Positions 16,957-25,671 are shown, counted from the first letter of the stretch. The stretch is 62,006 bases of DNA from Acididesulfobacillus acetoxydans (GCF_900016645.1 NZ_CDGJ01000060.1), one strand, 5' to 3'. The notes: a model not told the origin generated them from the sequence alone. Numbers and translations: made by a program.

Positions 16957-18879
16957 ATGCCTTCAACGTTTTTCGGTTTGCAAATTGCCGCCAATGCTCT
17001 GGCGGCGCAACAGGCCGCAGTGGATGTCACCGGACACAATATTGCGAATGCCTCAAATGCCGCCTATACCCGGGAGCTGCCGAATTTCGTGGCGGCCACT
17101 CCCTATACCTTTCCCTCCGCGGGTCACTACCTCACCCTGGGCGAGGGGGTCAACATCGGCTCAGTGACCCGGGCCAGAGACGCTTTTGTCGATGCCCAAT
17201 ACCGCAATCAGAATTCTTTGCTTTCCTATTGGACCCAGCAACAGGATGGACTGAACAAGATCCAGGGCATCATGAACGAGCCTTCCGACAGCAGCCTTGC
17301 CAGTACCCTCAATACTTTCTGGTCCGACTGGTCTACCCTGGCGAACAATGCCCAAAACAGCGCGGCCAGGACGACTGTCCAGCAGCAATCCGTCACCTTG
17401 GCGGAAATGTTCAACCAGATGAGTTCCCAGATCTCGGCTCTGCAGACGAGCTATGAGTCCGCGGTGAGCACGGGAGTGGCCCAGGTCAATTCCATCGCCG
17501 AGCAGGTTAGCCAGCTGAATGTCCAAATCAACAAAGCCGAGGCCGGAGGCAGCAATCCCAATGACCTCTTGGACCGGCGGGACGCCTTGGTCGACCAACT
17601 CTCACAGTATTACCAAGTGAGCGTGGTTCAGACTCAGCAGGGCGCGGTGACCCATTATGAAGTGCAGATCGGGGGTAAGGACCTGGTCAACGGGGCCAAC
17701 TATAACACGTTGGCTTTCAATCCCGCGGCTAACGCCGACGTCAACTGGACGGGCGGAAAGCCGGTGCTTGCCCAGGATGTGAGCTGGGCCTCGGTTACGA
17801 CCCCCGGCGGTCCTGCCCAGCCGGCCGTGAATGCGGCTGTCGGCTCGGGAGACGGATCCGGCGGCGATACCGGCAGTATCAAGGGAAATCTGGATAATCT
17901 GACCAAACTGGCGGGACTGCAGAAGAAATACGACGACATGGCCCAGGGAATTGCGGACGCGGTCAACCAACTGCAAAATCAGGGGATCGACATGTATGGC
18001 CAGGCAGGCGGCAGCGGGCAATCGTTCTTTACTTACAATACAGCCGCCTCTTCCCAATACTCCTCCCAGGGGGCGGCGGCCAGCCTGCAGGTCAACGGCA
18101 GCATTCTCCATGATCCGAACAAGATCGCGGCCGCGGACCCCTCGGGCGGGGAGATCACCGCCGGAACGGCCTCCCTGCAAGTGGGCACGACCGCCTATTC
18201 CGTCAATGTCACGGCCGGGGAGACTTTGGCGTCGGTCCTCAACGCGCTGCAAAAACAGGTTCCCGGGGCCTTTACGTACACGATTTCAGGCAATCAGGTT
18301 ACGATCAATAATACGACCGACACAACCACCCCTCCTTCGCCTCAAAGTATCTCCTTCGGCACGGGCGACACCAGCAATCTCTGGCAGATCGCCGGCCTGC
18401 AGACCGTTCCCCCCGCTCCTCCCGCTTCTTCCGTCGCCCCGGGGCATTCCGCGGCCGGCACGATCACGGTAGCCCCGTCCGACATCCAGTCCAACGGCGC
18501 CAACGCCCAAAGCATCGCGGATCTGCAAAACAGCTGGTCGCCGCTTCAGTTTGCCGGTAATACGCCGGTGCTCCCCGGAGGGGCCGCCGCGAACTCCGGC
18601 AATCCCGTGTTTGCGGCGGTTTCCGTATCCGACTATTACGGAGCCCTGGTTTCGGGGATTGGCGTGGACGGGCAGCAAGCCAACAACATGGAGACCAACC
18701 AGCAGACCTTGGTGAACAGCCTTTCCAACCAGCGGCAGTCCGTCTCCGGGGTGTCCCTCGATCAGGAAATGACGAACATGATCACTTACCAGAAAAGTTA
18801 CACCGCCGCGGCCAGGGTCGTGACCATGATGGATGACATGCTCAACACCCTTGTCACCGGTATGGGTATCACCCGCTAA
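16957..18879 (+). CDS. flgK: Hook-filament junction protein 1 FlgK
   Basis: FlgK joins hook to filament. ATG 16957 follows GAGGAGG. The 640-residue protein has the N-terminal flagellar rod/hook motif (VDVTGHNIANASNAAYTRE), the long coiled D1 helices (about 100-220), a Gly/Ser/Thr/Pro-rich middle (about 300-530) and the conserved C-terminus with VSLDQEMTNMITYQKSYTAA. Length is in the upper range because of the variable middle. flgL follows 15 bases later. Confidence 0.97.
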   Translation: MPSTFFGLQIAANALAAQQAAVDVTGHNIANASNAAYTRELPNFVAATPYTFPSAGHYLTLGEGVNIGSVTRARDAFVDAQYRNQNSLLSYWTQQQDGLNKIQGIMNEPSDSSLASTLNTFWSDWSTLANNAQNSAARTTVQQQSVTLAEMFNQMSSQISALQTSYESAVSTGVAQVNSIAEQVSQLNVQINKAEAGGSNPNDLLDRRDALVDQLSQYYQVSVVQTQQGAVTHYEVQIGGKDLVNGANYNTLAFNPAANADVNWTGGKPVLAQDVSWASVTTPGGPAQPAVNAAVGSGDGSGGDTGSIKGNLDNLTKLAGLQKKYDDMAQGIADAVNQLQNQGIDMYGQAGGSGQSFFTYNTAASSQYSSQGAAASLQVNGSILHDPNKIAAADPSGGEITAGTASLQVGTTAYSVNVTAGETLASVLNALQKQVPGAFTYTISGNQVTINNTTDTTTPPSPQSISFGTGDTSNLWQIAGLQTVPPAPPASSVAPGHSAAGTITVAPSDIQSNGANAQSIADLQNSWSPLQFAGNTPVLPGGAAANSGNPVFAAVSVSDYYGALVSGIGVDGQQANNMETNQQTLVNSLSNQRQSVSGVSLDQEMTNMITYQKSYTAAARVVTMMDDMLNTLVTGMGITR

Positions 18880-18894
18880 GAGAGGAGGGTTTTC

Positions 18895-19767
18895 ATGCGC
18901 ATAACCAACATCATGATGAGCCAAAACCTTCTGAGCAACCTGGAAGCCGTACAGACCACCGTCCAGAAGTATCAGAACCAGCTGGCTTCAGGCAAAAAGA
19001 TCAATCAGCCTGCCGACGATCCCGTGGGCACTCAGCTCACCCTCGGACTCAAAGGGGCTCTGAGTGACAACTCACAATGGCAGGCGAACGCCTCGCAGGG
19101 GCTTTCCGTTCTGCAGACCACCAACGACACCTTGCAAAATATGATGCAGATGCTGCAACGGGCCAGAACTTTGGCCGTAGAAGTGAACAACGGCACCTTT
19201 ACGGCGGCGGACAGGGCGACGACGGCCGACGAAGTGCAGCAGATCCAGCAGGAAGTGGGCTCCCTGGCCAATACCCAGGTCGGAGATATGTACATCTTTT
19301 CCGGAACCTCCAGTTCCCAGCCTTGGCAGGGTGGGGCAAACTGGACCGGGAACGCGGGCCTGGTCAATATTGAGGTGGGCAAGGGCGAACAGATTCCGAT
19401 CAATGCGGATTTTACCGGCTTGTTTCAAGGAACGGGCAGCATCTTCAATGTCCTGTCCGGTTTCGTCGGCGACTTGAAGAGCAACAACCTGAGCGGCCTG
19501 CAGAACGATCTGCAGAATATCGACAACCAAGTGCAGAGTTTTACGGCCAAAGAAGCGGAACTCGGGGCCTTAACCGACAGGGTGCAAACGGTTCAGAAAA
19601 ACTTGCAGCAAAGCTCCACTAATCTGAGCCAGAACCTCTCCACCGTGCAGGATGCGGATGTGGCCACCGTGATCACCCAGCTGACCAACGCCCAGAACGT
19701 CTACCAGGCGGCCCTCTCCGTCGGCGCCCGCTACATTCAGCCTTCCCTGGCCGACTACATGCAATAG
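18895..19767 (+). CDS. flgL: Hook-filament junction protein 3 FlgL
   Basis: FlgL is the second junction protein and is homologous to flagellin at both ends. The 290-residue product starts MRITNIMMSQNLLSNLE with AGAGGAGGG just upstream, carries the flagellin-like LASGKKINQPADDPVGTQL region, and ends in the D0 helix (QNVYQAALSVGARYIQPSL). It is translated with flgK. Confidence 0.96.
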   Translation: MRITNIMMSQNLLSNLEAVQTTVQKYQNQLASGKKINQPADDPVGTQLTLGLKGALSDNSQWQANASQGLSVLQTTNDTLQNMMQMLQRARTLAVEVNNGTFTAADRATTADEVQQIQQEVGSLANTQVGDMYIFSGTSSSQPWQGGANWTGNAGLVNIEVGKGEQIPINADFTGLFQGTGSIFNVLSGFVGDLKSNNLSGLQNDLQNIDNQVQSFTAKEAELGALTDRVQTVQKNLQQSSTNLSQNLSTVQDADVATVITQLTNAQNVYQAALSVGARYIQPSLADYMQ

Positions 19768-19813
19768 GAGGAAGGCGGGTCTCCGCTTGGTTCAGCCCCA
19801 AACCCGGAGTGCG

Positions 19814-19860
19814 GGGAACCACCCCCACTTGTACAAGTGGGAGTCTCACGAGTGGATGAA
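19814..19860. repeat. IS200/IS605-like end remnant, copy 2
   Basis: CCCACTTGTACAAGTGGG at 19824-19841 is a perfect 18-base palindrome, framed by GGGAACCAC and AGTCTCAC...GGATGAA, the same framing as at 3530. It lies between flgL and flaG, immediately before the flaG ribosome binding site. No transposase is present. As a hairpin it could also affect transcription into flaG. Confidence 0.5.
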
Positions 19861-19875
19861 AAGGAGTGGATGAGG

Positions 19876-20310
19876 ATGCCGATTGACGGCTTGCCGCCGG
19901 TTCAATCCCCCCAGCAGCAGCTCCTGCAGCAGCAGGAGCAGGGGCAGGTCTTTCCCTTGGCCAATCCCGCCAGTGAGGAGGCCAAGGTCCTCTCACCGGA
20001 GAAACGCCTGCCGGTGACAGGCCGTAAGGGCAAGGGGGCCAAGGCGGAGCAGGAGCGGGCCAAAACGCAACTCTCCCGCCGGGAAGCGGAAAAGCTGGCC
20101 CAAAAGCTGAACCAGATCATGGGTCTGATCGAGAAGCGCCTCCTGTTCAAAGTGAGCGAAGAGAAAGACAGCGCCTTGGACGAGATCCAGGTCAAAGTCA
20201 TCGATCAAAAGACGGGCAAAGTGCTGGCGATCATCCCGCCCAAAAACCTTCAGGAGTTATTGGGCAACGTCAAAGATGCTGTGGGTATCCTGTTTGACGC
20301 CTGGGCCTAG
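19876..20310 (+). CDS. flaG: Flagellar protein FlaG
   Basis: FlaG proteins influence filament length and sit near fliD or flgL in many bacteria. The 144-residue protein is started at ATG 19876, nine bases after AAGGAG; two earlier ATGs in frame (19837, 19870) are badly spaced. The N-terminus is Gln-rich (QSPQQQLLQQQEQGQ), then comes a basic stretch and the FlaG domain with IQVKVIDQKTGKVLAIIPPK and a terminal GILFDAWA. It is the last gene of the flagellar block. Confidence 0.88.
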   Translation: MPIDGLPPVQSPQQQLLQQQEQGQVFPLANPASEEAKVLSPEKRLPVTGRKGKGAKAEQERAKTQLSRREAEKLAQKLNQIMGLIEKRLLFKVSEEKDSALDEIQVKVIDQKTGKVLAIIPPKNLQELLGNVKDAVGILFDAWA

Positions 20311-20340
20311 CGGGTCCCGGCATACCCAGTCAGGCGCGGA

Positions 20341-20446
20341 TCCGGGTGGGGCTGATTTCTCCCGGGTCGGGGTGCGGCAGATTGCGCCCGGGTTTTGCCG
20401 CGTCTGATTCCGCCCCGCTTCGGTGCGGCCGCTCCCGTCCCGGTTC
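20341..20446. repeat. Degenerate 26-bp tandem repeat after flaG
   Basis: About four units of 25-27 bases with a shape like GGGTGCGGCTGATTCCGCCCGGGTT can be laid end to end across 20341-20446. Identity between units is modest. It resembles, in GC content and degeneracy, the arrays at 1-50 and 15938-16116. Confidence 0.5.
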
Positions 20447-20765
20447 AAGTCCGGCATCCGGGAAGGTCAGGGTTATGACAGACAGGCAGGGCGCGTTTGC
20501 CCGGGGTGAAGTTGACGGCAAGGGAGGAGACGAGAAAACGAGCCGGCCGGAGAGCGGGGCGGCTCGTTTGTCTGTTCTTCAAAGGGAAGAGTGGCCCCGG
20601 TTGGCTCCGAGGGAGAGCGGCGCCCCCTAGGGTGCATCCCGCAAGGCCGGCGCATGTTGCTTCCGGCGGGCGGGCAAGGTACTATTAAGGCTGAGCGGCA
20701 GACAGGACCGGACCCAAAAGTCTGTCTGCCGGGGTCGTCAGGTTCATTGGGAAGAGAAAGGAAGG
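20447..20765 (+). other. Spacer between flaG and the NeuC-type gene
   Basis: This stretch contains the terminator at 20536-20569 and about 195 bases of leader for the nonulosonate operon. Short open frames lack support. A promoter for the neuC-type gene should lie at 20570-20750; none was recognised with confidence. Confidence 0.45.
20536..20569 (+). terminator. Intrinsic terminator closing the flagellar block
   Basis: AAACGAGCCG at 20536-20545 pairs perfectly with CGGCTCGTTT at 20560-20569 around a 14-base loop; GTCTGTTCTT follows. It separates flaG from the neuC-type gene. Confidence 0.7.
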
Positions 20766-22157
20766 GTGAATAAACCGGTGCGGAAGATTTGCGCGGTGAC
20801 AGGCTCCCGGGCCGAATACGGCTTGTTGTACCCGCTCCTGCGGGAGATCCAGGCGGATCCGGATTTAGAGCTTCTGCTCTTGGTGACCGGAATGCATCTC
20901 TCACCGGAATTCGGCCTCACCTACCGGGAGATTGAGCGGGACGGCTTTGCGATTGCGGACAAAGTGGAGATGCTTCTCTCTGCCGATACACCCACCGCCA
21001 TCGCCAAGTCAGTGGGGCTCGGGACGATGGGACTGGCCGAGAGCTACGCCCGCCTCCAACCGGATATTGTCGTCCTCCTGGGAGATCGCTATGAGATATT
21101 GGCCGCGGCTCAGGCGGCTCTCTTCGCCCGCATTCCCCTGGCTCACCTGCACGGGGGCGAAAGGACGGAGGGAGCGACAGATGAAGCGATTCGCCACGCG
21201 ATTACCAAAATGGCCCACCTGCACTTTGTGGCGGCGGAGCCCTACCGCCGGCGGGTGATCCAGTTGGGGGAGAACCCGGCCCGGGTCTTTAATGTCGGGG
21301 CTGTGGGCTCGGACAACATCCGGCCGCAGGAGCTTCTGAGCCGGGAGAGCCTGGAGCGGGAACTCGATTTCCCGCTGGGCAAGGTCAATTTCCTCGTCAC
21401 CTACCATCCGGCGACTCTGGGACGGACCGGCTCGGCTCAGGCGATGGAGGAGCTTCTGGCCGCTCTTGACCATTTTCCCGAAGCCAAGATCATCTTCACG
21501 AAGCCGAACTCGGACACGGACGGGCGCGTTATCGGGCAGATGATGGACGGTTACGCGGCCCGGCAGCCCGAGCGGGCCAAGGCTTTCGTCTCTCTGGGAC
21601 AGACGCGCTATCTCAGCGCGGTCAGCCGGTGTCAGGTCGTCATCGGGAATTCCTCCAGCGGGCTGACCGAAGTCCCCGCTTTGGGCAAACCCGCCGTCAA
21701 CCTGGGGGACCGGCAGAAAGGGCGGCTCCGGCCCGCATCCGTGATCGATTGCGCCGAGCGGGAAGAGGATATCGTCCAAGCCATTAGGAAGGCTTTGTCC
21801 GCGGACTTTCAGGCGCGGGTGCGGGAGAGCGCACGGCAGACGGCCCGGGACCCGGCGCAGGGGACAGCGCAGGAGGCGGCGGAAGAGGCAAGGCGGGAGA
21901 GCGTGCCCAAGACGACACCGGGCCTGAGGCATGAGATTACACAGGGGACAGCGCACGGGGTGACACAGGGAGTAAGGCAGCTGGCGCAGGAGAGGAGGCA
22001 GGGCCCGCCCGCTGCGGAGGCGCGGCCGGCAAGGCCGAACCCGGTCGCGCACCGGATCAAGGAGATCCTGAAAGAGGCGGACCTTGAGGGCCTGTGCAGG
22101 AAAAGTTTTTATGACCTTCCGGTGCACGAGGGGAAAGAAGGACAAAAAAATGTCTGA
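20766..22157 (+). CDS. neuC: Hydrolysing NDP-sugar 2-epimerase, NeuC/LegG type
   Basis: NeuC/LegG enzymes hydrolyse an NDP-sugar and invert C2 to give the free 2-epimer that NeuB condenses with phosphoenolpyruvate. GTG 20766 follows AGAAAGGAAG. Residues 1-347 and 425-463 are the expected fold, with GSRAEYG near the N-terminus, the LHGGERTEGATDEAIRHAI segment, and NSSSGLTEVPALGKPAVNLG. Between them, about residues 352-424, is a low-complexity Ala/Gln/Arg/Thr-rich insert with repeated QGTA-type phrases; family members are about 380 residues, this one 463. With legB, legC and a PtmE-type gene nearby, legionaminic acid is likelier than sialic acid as the end product. The 3' end overlaps the next gene by 8 bases. 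Confidence 0.9.
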   Translation: MNKPVRKICAVTGSRAEYGLLYPLLREIQADPDLELLLLVTGMHLSPEFGLTYREIERDGFAIADKVEMLLSADTPTAIAKSVGLGTMGLAESYARLQPDIVVLLGDRYEILAAAQAALFARIPLAHLHGGERTEGATDEAIRHAITKMAHLHFVAAEPYRRRVIQLGENPARVFNVGAVGSDNIRPQELLSRESLERELDFPLGKVNFLVTYHPATLGRTGSAQAMEELLAALDHFPEAKIIFTKPNSDTDGRVIGQMMDGYAARQPERAKAFVSLGQTRYLSAVSRCQVVIGNSSSGLTEVPALGKPAVNLGDRQKGRLRPASVIDCAEREEDIVQAIRKALSADFQARVRESARQTARDPAQGTAQEAAEEARRESVPKTTPGLRHEITQGTAHGVTQGVRQLAQERRQGPPAAEARPARPNPVAHRIKEILKEADLEGLCRKSFYDLPVHEGKEGQKNV

Positions 22158-23430
22158 GCGGCATGTTATGATGATTGCGGAGGCCGGAGTTAACCACAAC
22201 GGGAGCACGGACCTGGCCCTGCGGCTGGTAGAAGCGGCGGCCCGGGCGGGCGCCGACATAGTGAAGTTTCAGAGCTTTAAGGCCGGGAGTTTGGCCGCCC
22301 CGACGGCGCCGAAGGCCGCTTATCAGGTAAGGGCACGGCTTCCGTCCGAATCATTTAATCCCGCCGCGGAGGGGAATAGGTCCGAATCCTTCAATGACGC
22401 CGCCGCAGGGTTGAACCCCTTGGCGGCTGAGAATGCATCTGCCGGCAGAGAGGCGGTCCGGCTGCCCGCGGAGGGGCAAACCTCCGGATCTCGGCCGAGT
22501 ATCCGTGACGGTGAGAGCCAGCTGGCTATGCTCAAACGGCTGGAGCTCACCCCGGAACAGCACTTAAGCATCTTCGAGCACTGCCGCAAGATGGGGATCG
22601 AATTCCTCTCCACCCCTTTTGAAGAAGAGAGCCTCCGCTACTTGGTCCAAGACCTGGGTGTCCGGCAGATCAAGATTTCCTCCGGCGACCTGACCAACGG
22701 CCCGTTGCTGCTCGCGGCGGCCCGGACCGGCAGGCCCGTCATCCTCTCGACCGGAATGGGCACGCTGGGGGAGGTCGAGGAGGCTTTGGGGGTCCTGGCT
22801 TACGGCTATCTGGGGCGGGGGGAGCCGGCCGGACATCCCGGGGAGTCTGCCCGCGGGGCTTTTCAGGAGGCCTTCTCCTCGGCGGCGGGGCAGGGGGTCC
22901 TGCGGGAGCGGGTAACGCTTCTCCACTGCACCACGGAATATCCGGCTCCCTACGGTGATGTGAACCTTAAGGCTATGCTGACACTGAAAGACGCTTTCGG
23001 CCTGCCTGTCGGGCTTTCCGATCACACGGCGGGAACCGCGGTCGCGCTGGGAGCGGTCGCCCTGGGGGCGGTCGTCATCGAGAAACATTTTACCTTAGAC
23101 CGCACCCTGCCGGGTCCGGATCACAAAGCCTCTTTAGAGCCGCGGGAGCTTCAGACCCTGGCGGAGGGCATCCGGGCCCTGGAGGAGGCGCTCGGTTCAC
23201 CCCGGAAAACCCCCGCTCCCTCGGAACGGAAAAACCGTCCGGCGGCACGCAAATCCCTGGTGGCCCTGTGCCGGATCGAGGCGGGAGAAGTCTTTACCCC
23301 GGAAAACCTCGGCAGCAAGCGTCCGGGAGGGGGGATGTCCCCCATGGAGTACTGGGCGCTGCTGGGGAAGACCGCGCCGCGGAGCTTTGAGGAAAACGAG
23401 CTGGTCACCCTGTCAGCCCCCCGTGTCTGA
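22150..23430 (+). CDS. neuB: Nonulosonic acid synthase, NeuB/LegI type
   Basis: This enzyme condenses phosphoenolpyruvate with the free amino sugar to form a nine-carbon acid. ATG 22150 overlaps the neuC end and has AAGAAGGA upstream. The 426-residue protein has the TIM-barrel NeuB domain (AEAGVNHNG at 11-18, HCTTEYPAP, SDHTAGTA, EKHFTLDRTLPGPDH) and a C-terminal SAF domain (about 365-426). Residues 60-121 are an insert absent from typical members, with an imperfect 12-residue tandem beginning SESFN twice; the normal sequence continues at SQLAMLKRLEL. The insert falls in a loop, so activity may be retained. Confidence 0.92.
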   Translation: MSERHVMMIAEAGVNHNGSTDLALRLVEAAARAGADIVKFQSFKAGSLAAPTAPKAAYQVRARLPSESFNPAAEGNRSESFNDAAAGLNPLAAENASAGREAVRLPAEGQTSGSRPSIRDGESQLAMLKRLELTPEQHLSIFEHCRKMGIEFLSTPFEEESLRYLVQDLGVRQIKISSGDLTNGPLLLAAARTGRPVILSTGMGTLGEVEEALGVLAYGYLGRGEPAGHPGESARGAFQEAFSSAAGQGVLRERVTLLHCTTEYPAPYGDVNLKAMLTLKDAFGLPVGLSDHTAGTAVALGAVALGAVVIEKHFTLDRTLPGPDHKASLEPRELQTLAEGIRALEEALGSPRKTPAPSERKNRPAARKSLVALCRIEAGEVFTPENLGSKRPGGGMSPMEYWALLGKTAPRSFEENELVTLSAPRV

Positions 23431-23431
23431 G

Positions 23432-23511
23432 GCCGTCTGAAGCTGGGAGCTTCCGCGCGAAGCATTCTGTGCGCGAGAGGATTAGCCGCATACCGCCGGC
23501 TTTAGCCAGGA
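23432..23511. repeat. IS200/IS605-like end remnant, copy 3
   Basis: GCCGTCTGAAGCTGGGAGCT at 23432-23451 opens a 40-base stretch that recurs at 45346-45385 with few mismatches and includes the hairpin GAAGC-TGGGA-GCTTC. Further on, GAGAGGATTAGCCGCATACC and CGGCTTTAGCC match the second half of the element at 3587-3620. It sits between the neuB and neuD type genes, with no transposase frame. Confidence 0.5.
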
Positions 23512-23639
23512 CGAATTCCTGGTTTGTATCTACGGTAGGAGGTGCGCCACTTGCGCAAATCAAGCAGTACATCGAACAGCAAAAACGCCGGCTTAAGCCA
23601 TGGGGAGATTCAGAAGAAGGGGCGTACAAAGGAGTCAGA

Positions 23640-24284
23640 ATGGATAAGAAACCGCTGATCATCATCGGGGCGGGAGGACAGGCCAAGGTCCTCCTGGATA
23701 TTCTTCTGGCGCAGAATGCCGCCATCCTCGGCTTGACGGACGCGGACACCGCATCCCCGGGTGTCGGCAGGCACGTTTTAGGCGTGCCGGTGCTGGGAGG
23801 GGACAGTCGGGTTCTGGAGCATTCCCCCGAGGATATTCGACTGGTCAATGCTCTCGGATCCGTCCGCCGCACCGGCAAACGGCGTGAGATCTTCCGACAC
23901 TTCCGAGCTTTGGGCTATTCGTTTGCCTCTGTATTCCATCCCGCGGCTGTCATCTCCCGGTTGACTGAGCTGGGCGAGGGGGTCCAGCTGATGGCCGGAG
24001 CGGTGGTTCAAGCAGGCGCGGTCCTGGGGGACAACGTCCTCGTCAACACCCGGGCTTGCGTGGATCACGACTGCAGGATCGGCGCCCACGCCCACCTGGC
24101 GCCGGGAGCTACACTCTCCGGCGGGGTCACCCTGGGCGAGGGAGTGCACGTGGGAACGGGAGCCGTCATCATTCAAGGGATAATGATCGGAGACGGAGCC
24201 ACCATCGGGGCCGGAGCCGTGGTCGTCAGGGATGTCCCCCCCAGGGTGACGGTCGCGGGCAATCCCGCGAGAGTCAGGAACTAA
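23640..24284 (+). CDS. neuD: Sugar O/N-acetyltransferase, NeuD/PglD type left-handed beta-helix
   Basis: The 214-residue protein has an N-terminal Rossmann-like sugar-nucleotide domain (LIIIGAGGQAKVLLDIL) and a C-terminal hexapeptide-repeat beta helix (GAVVQAGAVLGDNVLVNTRA, with DHDCRIG giving the catalytic His-Asp region). This is the NeuD/PglD family, which acetylates amino sugars. In this row it may act as the LegH-type 4-amino acetyltransferase. The ATG at 23640 has AAAGGAG 5 bases upstream; a longer frame runs into the repeat remnant and is not used. Confidence 0.88.
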   Translation: MDKKPLIIIGAGGQAKVLLDILLAQNAAILGLTDADTASPGVGRHVLGVPVLGGDSRVLEHSPEDIRLVNALGSVRRTGKRREIFRHFRALGYSFASVFHPAAVISRLTELGEGVQLMAGAVVQAGAVLGDNVLVNTRACVDHDCRIGAHAHLAPGATLSGGVTLGEGVHVGTGAVIIQGIMIGDGATIGAGAVVVRDVPPRVTVAGNPARVRN

Positions 24285-24521
24285 GAGGCTCTCCCCAATT
24301 TGGCAAGAAGCCTTACAAAAGGCGGTTTGGCATGTACCTTGTTGTTGCGGGCATACCATATAGACTTACGGGCCGTACTCGGCCGAACCGGCTGAAGACG
24401 CAGAATTTGTGGCGGTTGCCCCTTGAGCAGATGGCACTCAGAGAACGGCGTGCGCGGATGGGGTCGCTGCCATGTTGTGCAGCGGCAGTCGCGGTTATTC
24501 TCAGTGAACGGAGGGAAGTTC

Positions 24522-25391
24522 ATGGCTCAAACGCGCATCTTGGGCATCATCCCTGCCCGCGGCGGCTCCAAGGGTATTCCGCGCAAAAACATCCGGCTTC
24601 TCGGCGGGAAGCCGCTCCTAGCCTGGACCATCGAGGCGGCTCTGGAAGCGGGATGTCTCGACAGGCTCATCCTCACGACCGAGGACGAAGAGATAGCCGC
24701 CGTCGGGCGAAAATACGGCTGCGAGGTACCTTTTTTGCGGCCGGCGGAACTGGCCCAGGACAGCACACCCGGGATCGAGCCGGTGCTGCATGCCCTCCGG
24801 TGGCTGGCGGAGCGCGAGGGTTACCGCCCGGATTATGTCCTCTTGCTGCAGCCCACTTCACCTTTGCGCAGGGCGGAGCAGATCCGGGAGTGTGCGGCCA
24901 GGATGCTGGCCAAGCAGTTCGGGTCTTCGGAGCCCGGATTTTCCGAGTCGGTAACCGCGAAGTCCGTATCCGCGGAGCTCGCAGCCGTGAAGTCCGTATC
25001 CGCGGACACCGTATCCGCGAAGTCCGGGCCTTTGATTCCGCCCCGGCCCCCGGTCCCGCCTTGCGACGCTTTGGTCAGTGTCACGGAGCCCGACCAGCCG
25101 CCGGAGTGGATGTTCCGGCCCGGTGAGGACGGTTTCCTGCGCCCGCTTCTGCCGGCGGAGGGGGCGGCCCGGCGCCAGGAGCTGCCGGCGACTTGGGTTC
25201 TGAACGGCGCCCTTTACCTGGTCCGGACCGAAGTCCTGCTGCGCGAGCGCACGTTTATGCCGGCAAGGGTCGAGGGCTTTGCCATGGACCGGATGAGTTC
25301 TCTCGACCTGGACAGCCCCTGGGATTGGCAAATGGCCGAGTGCTGTCTGGCGCGGAAGATTTCCCCAGAAACTTTGCCAAGAATAAGGTAA
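24522..25391 (+). CDS. neuA: CMP-nonulosonate cytidylyltransferase, NeuA/LegF type
   Basis: The enzyme activates the nonulosonic acid with CTP to give the CMP-sugar used by Maf. The 289-residue product begins with the diagnostic PARGGSKGIPRKN; ATG 24522 has GGAGGG six bases upstream. QPTSPLR and the later NGALYLV and DLDSPWD segments complete the CTP-transferase fold. Residues about 135-180 are an insert of Ser/Ala/Val repeats and a Pro-rich run, encoded by an 18-bp sequence repeated at 24959 and 24989; normal homologs pass directly to DALVSV. It ends the nonulosonate row. Confidence 0.9.
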   Translation: MAQTRILGIIPARGGSKGIPRKNIRLLGGKPLLAWTIEAALEAGCLDRLILTTEDEEIAAVGRKYGCEVPFLRPAELAQDSTPGIEPVLHALRWLAEREGYRPDYVLLLQPTSPLRRAEQIRECAARMLAKQFGSSEPGFSESVTAKSVSAELAAVKSVSADTVSAKSGPLIPPRPPVPPCDALVSVTEPDQPPEWMFRPGEDGFLRPLLPAEGAARRQELPATWVLNGALYLVRTEVLLRERTFMPARVEGFAMDRMSSLDLDSPWDWQMAECCLARKISPETLPRIR

Positions 25392-25671
25392 ATTCTCGAT
25401 CCGTGTAGAAGGGTTTCGGGCGAAGGCGTAGAATAGTACTTTTATGGGAACGAGGTCCTAGGACGATAGCTGTGAAAATATTCATGGGACCGGGACATTT
25501 CGCCCGCCCTGCGTGGGGATAATCGCACTGAATTTAATTACGGTTTAGCTGCATTGTACACAATGCGTGATAGGCGATACGTTATGCTTTGGATTAAGGA
25601 AGATAACCCGATTAAAACAGGGTAGATACCCTGCTTAAAAATACGCTGTAAAGCGCCGTAAAGGAGGATCC
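25392..25671 (+). promoter_or_regulatory. Leader of the Wzz/kinase operon with hairpins and two palindromes
   Basis: This 280-bp leader contains GTCCTAGGAC (25455-25464) followed after seven bases by GTGAAAATATTC, a pattern that also occurs in the leader of the next polysaccharide operon at 33884. Nearer the gene are two short palindromes, GCATTGT-AC-ACAATGC (25551-25566) and CAGGGTA-GA-TACCCTG (25618-25633), either of which could be an operator or RNA hairpin. No known riboswitch class was recognised and no convincing -35/-10 pair was found. Confidence 0.45.

Noticed and set aside
20436..20460. GGTTCAAGTCC looks like a tRNA T-loop.
   Set aside because: No acceptor, D or anticodon arms can be built from the preceding 60 bases, which form a degenerate repeat.
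24285..24521. Possible extension of the NeuA-type protein upstream to 24423.
   Set aside because: The family start PARGGSKG lies just after ATG 24522, which has a good ribosome binding site; the extension shows no conservation.
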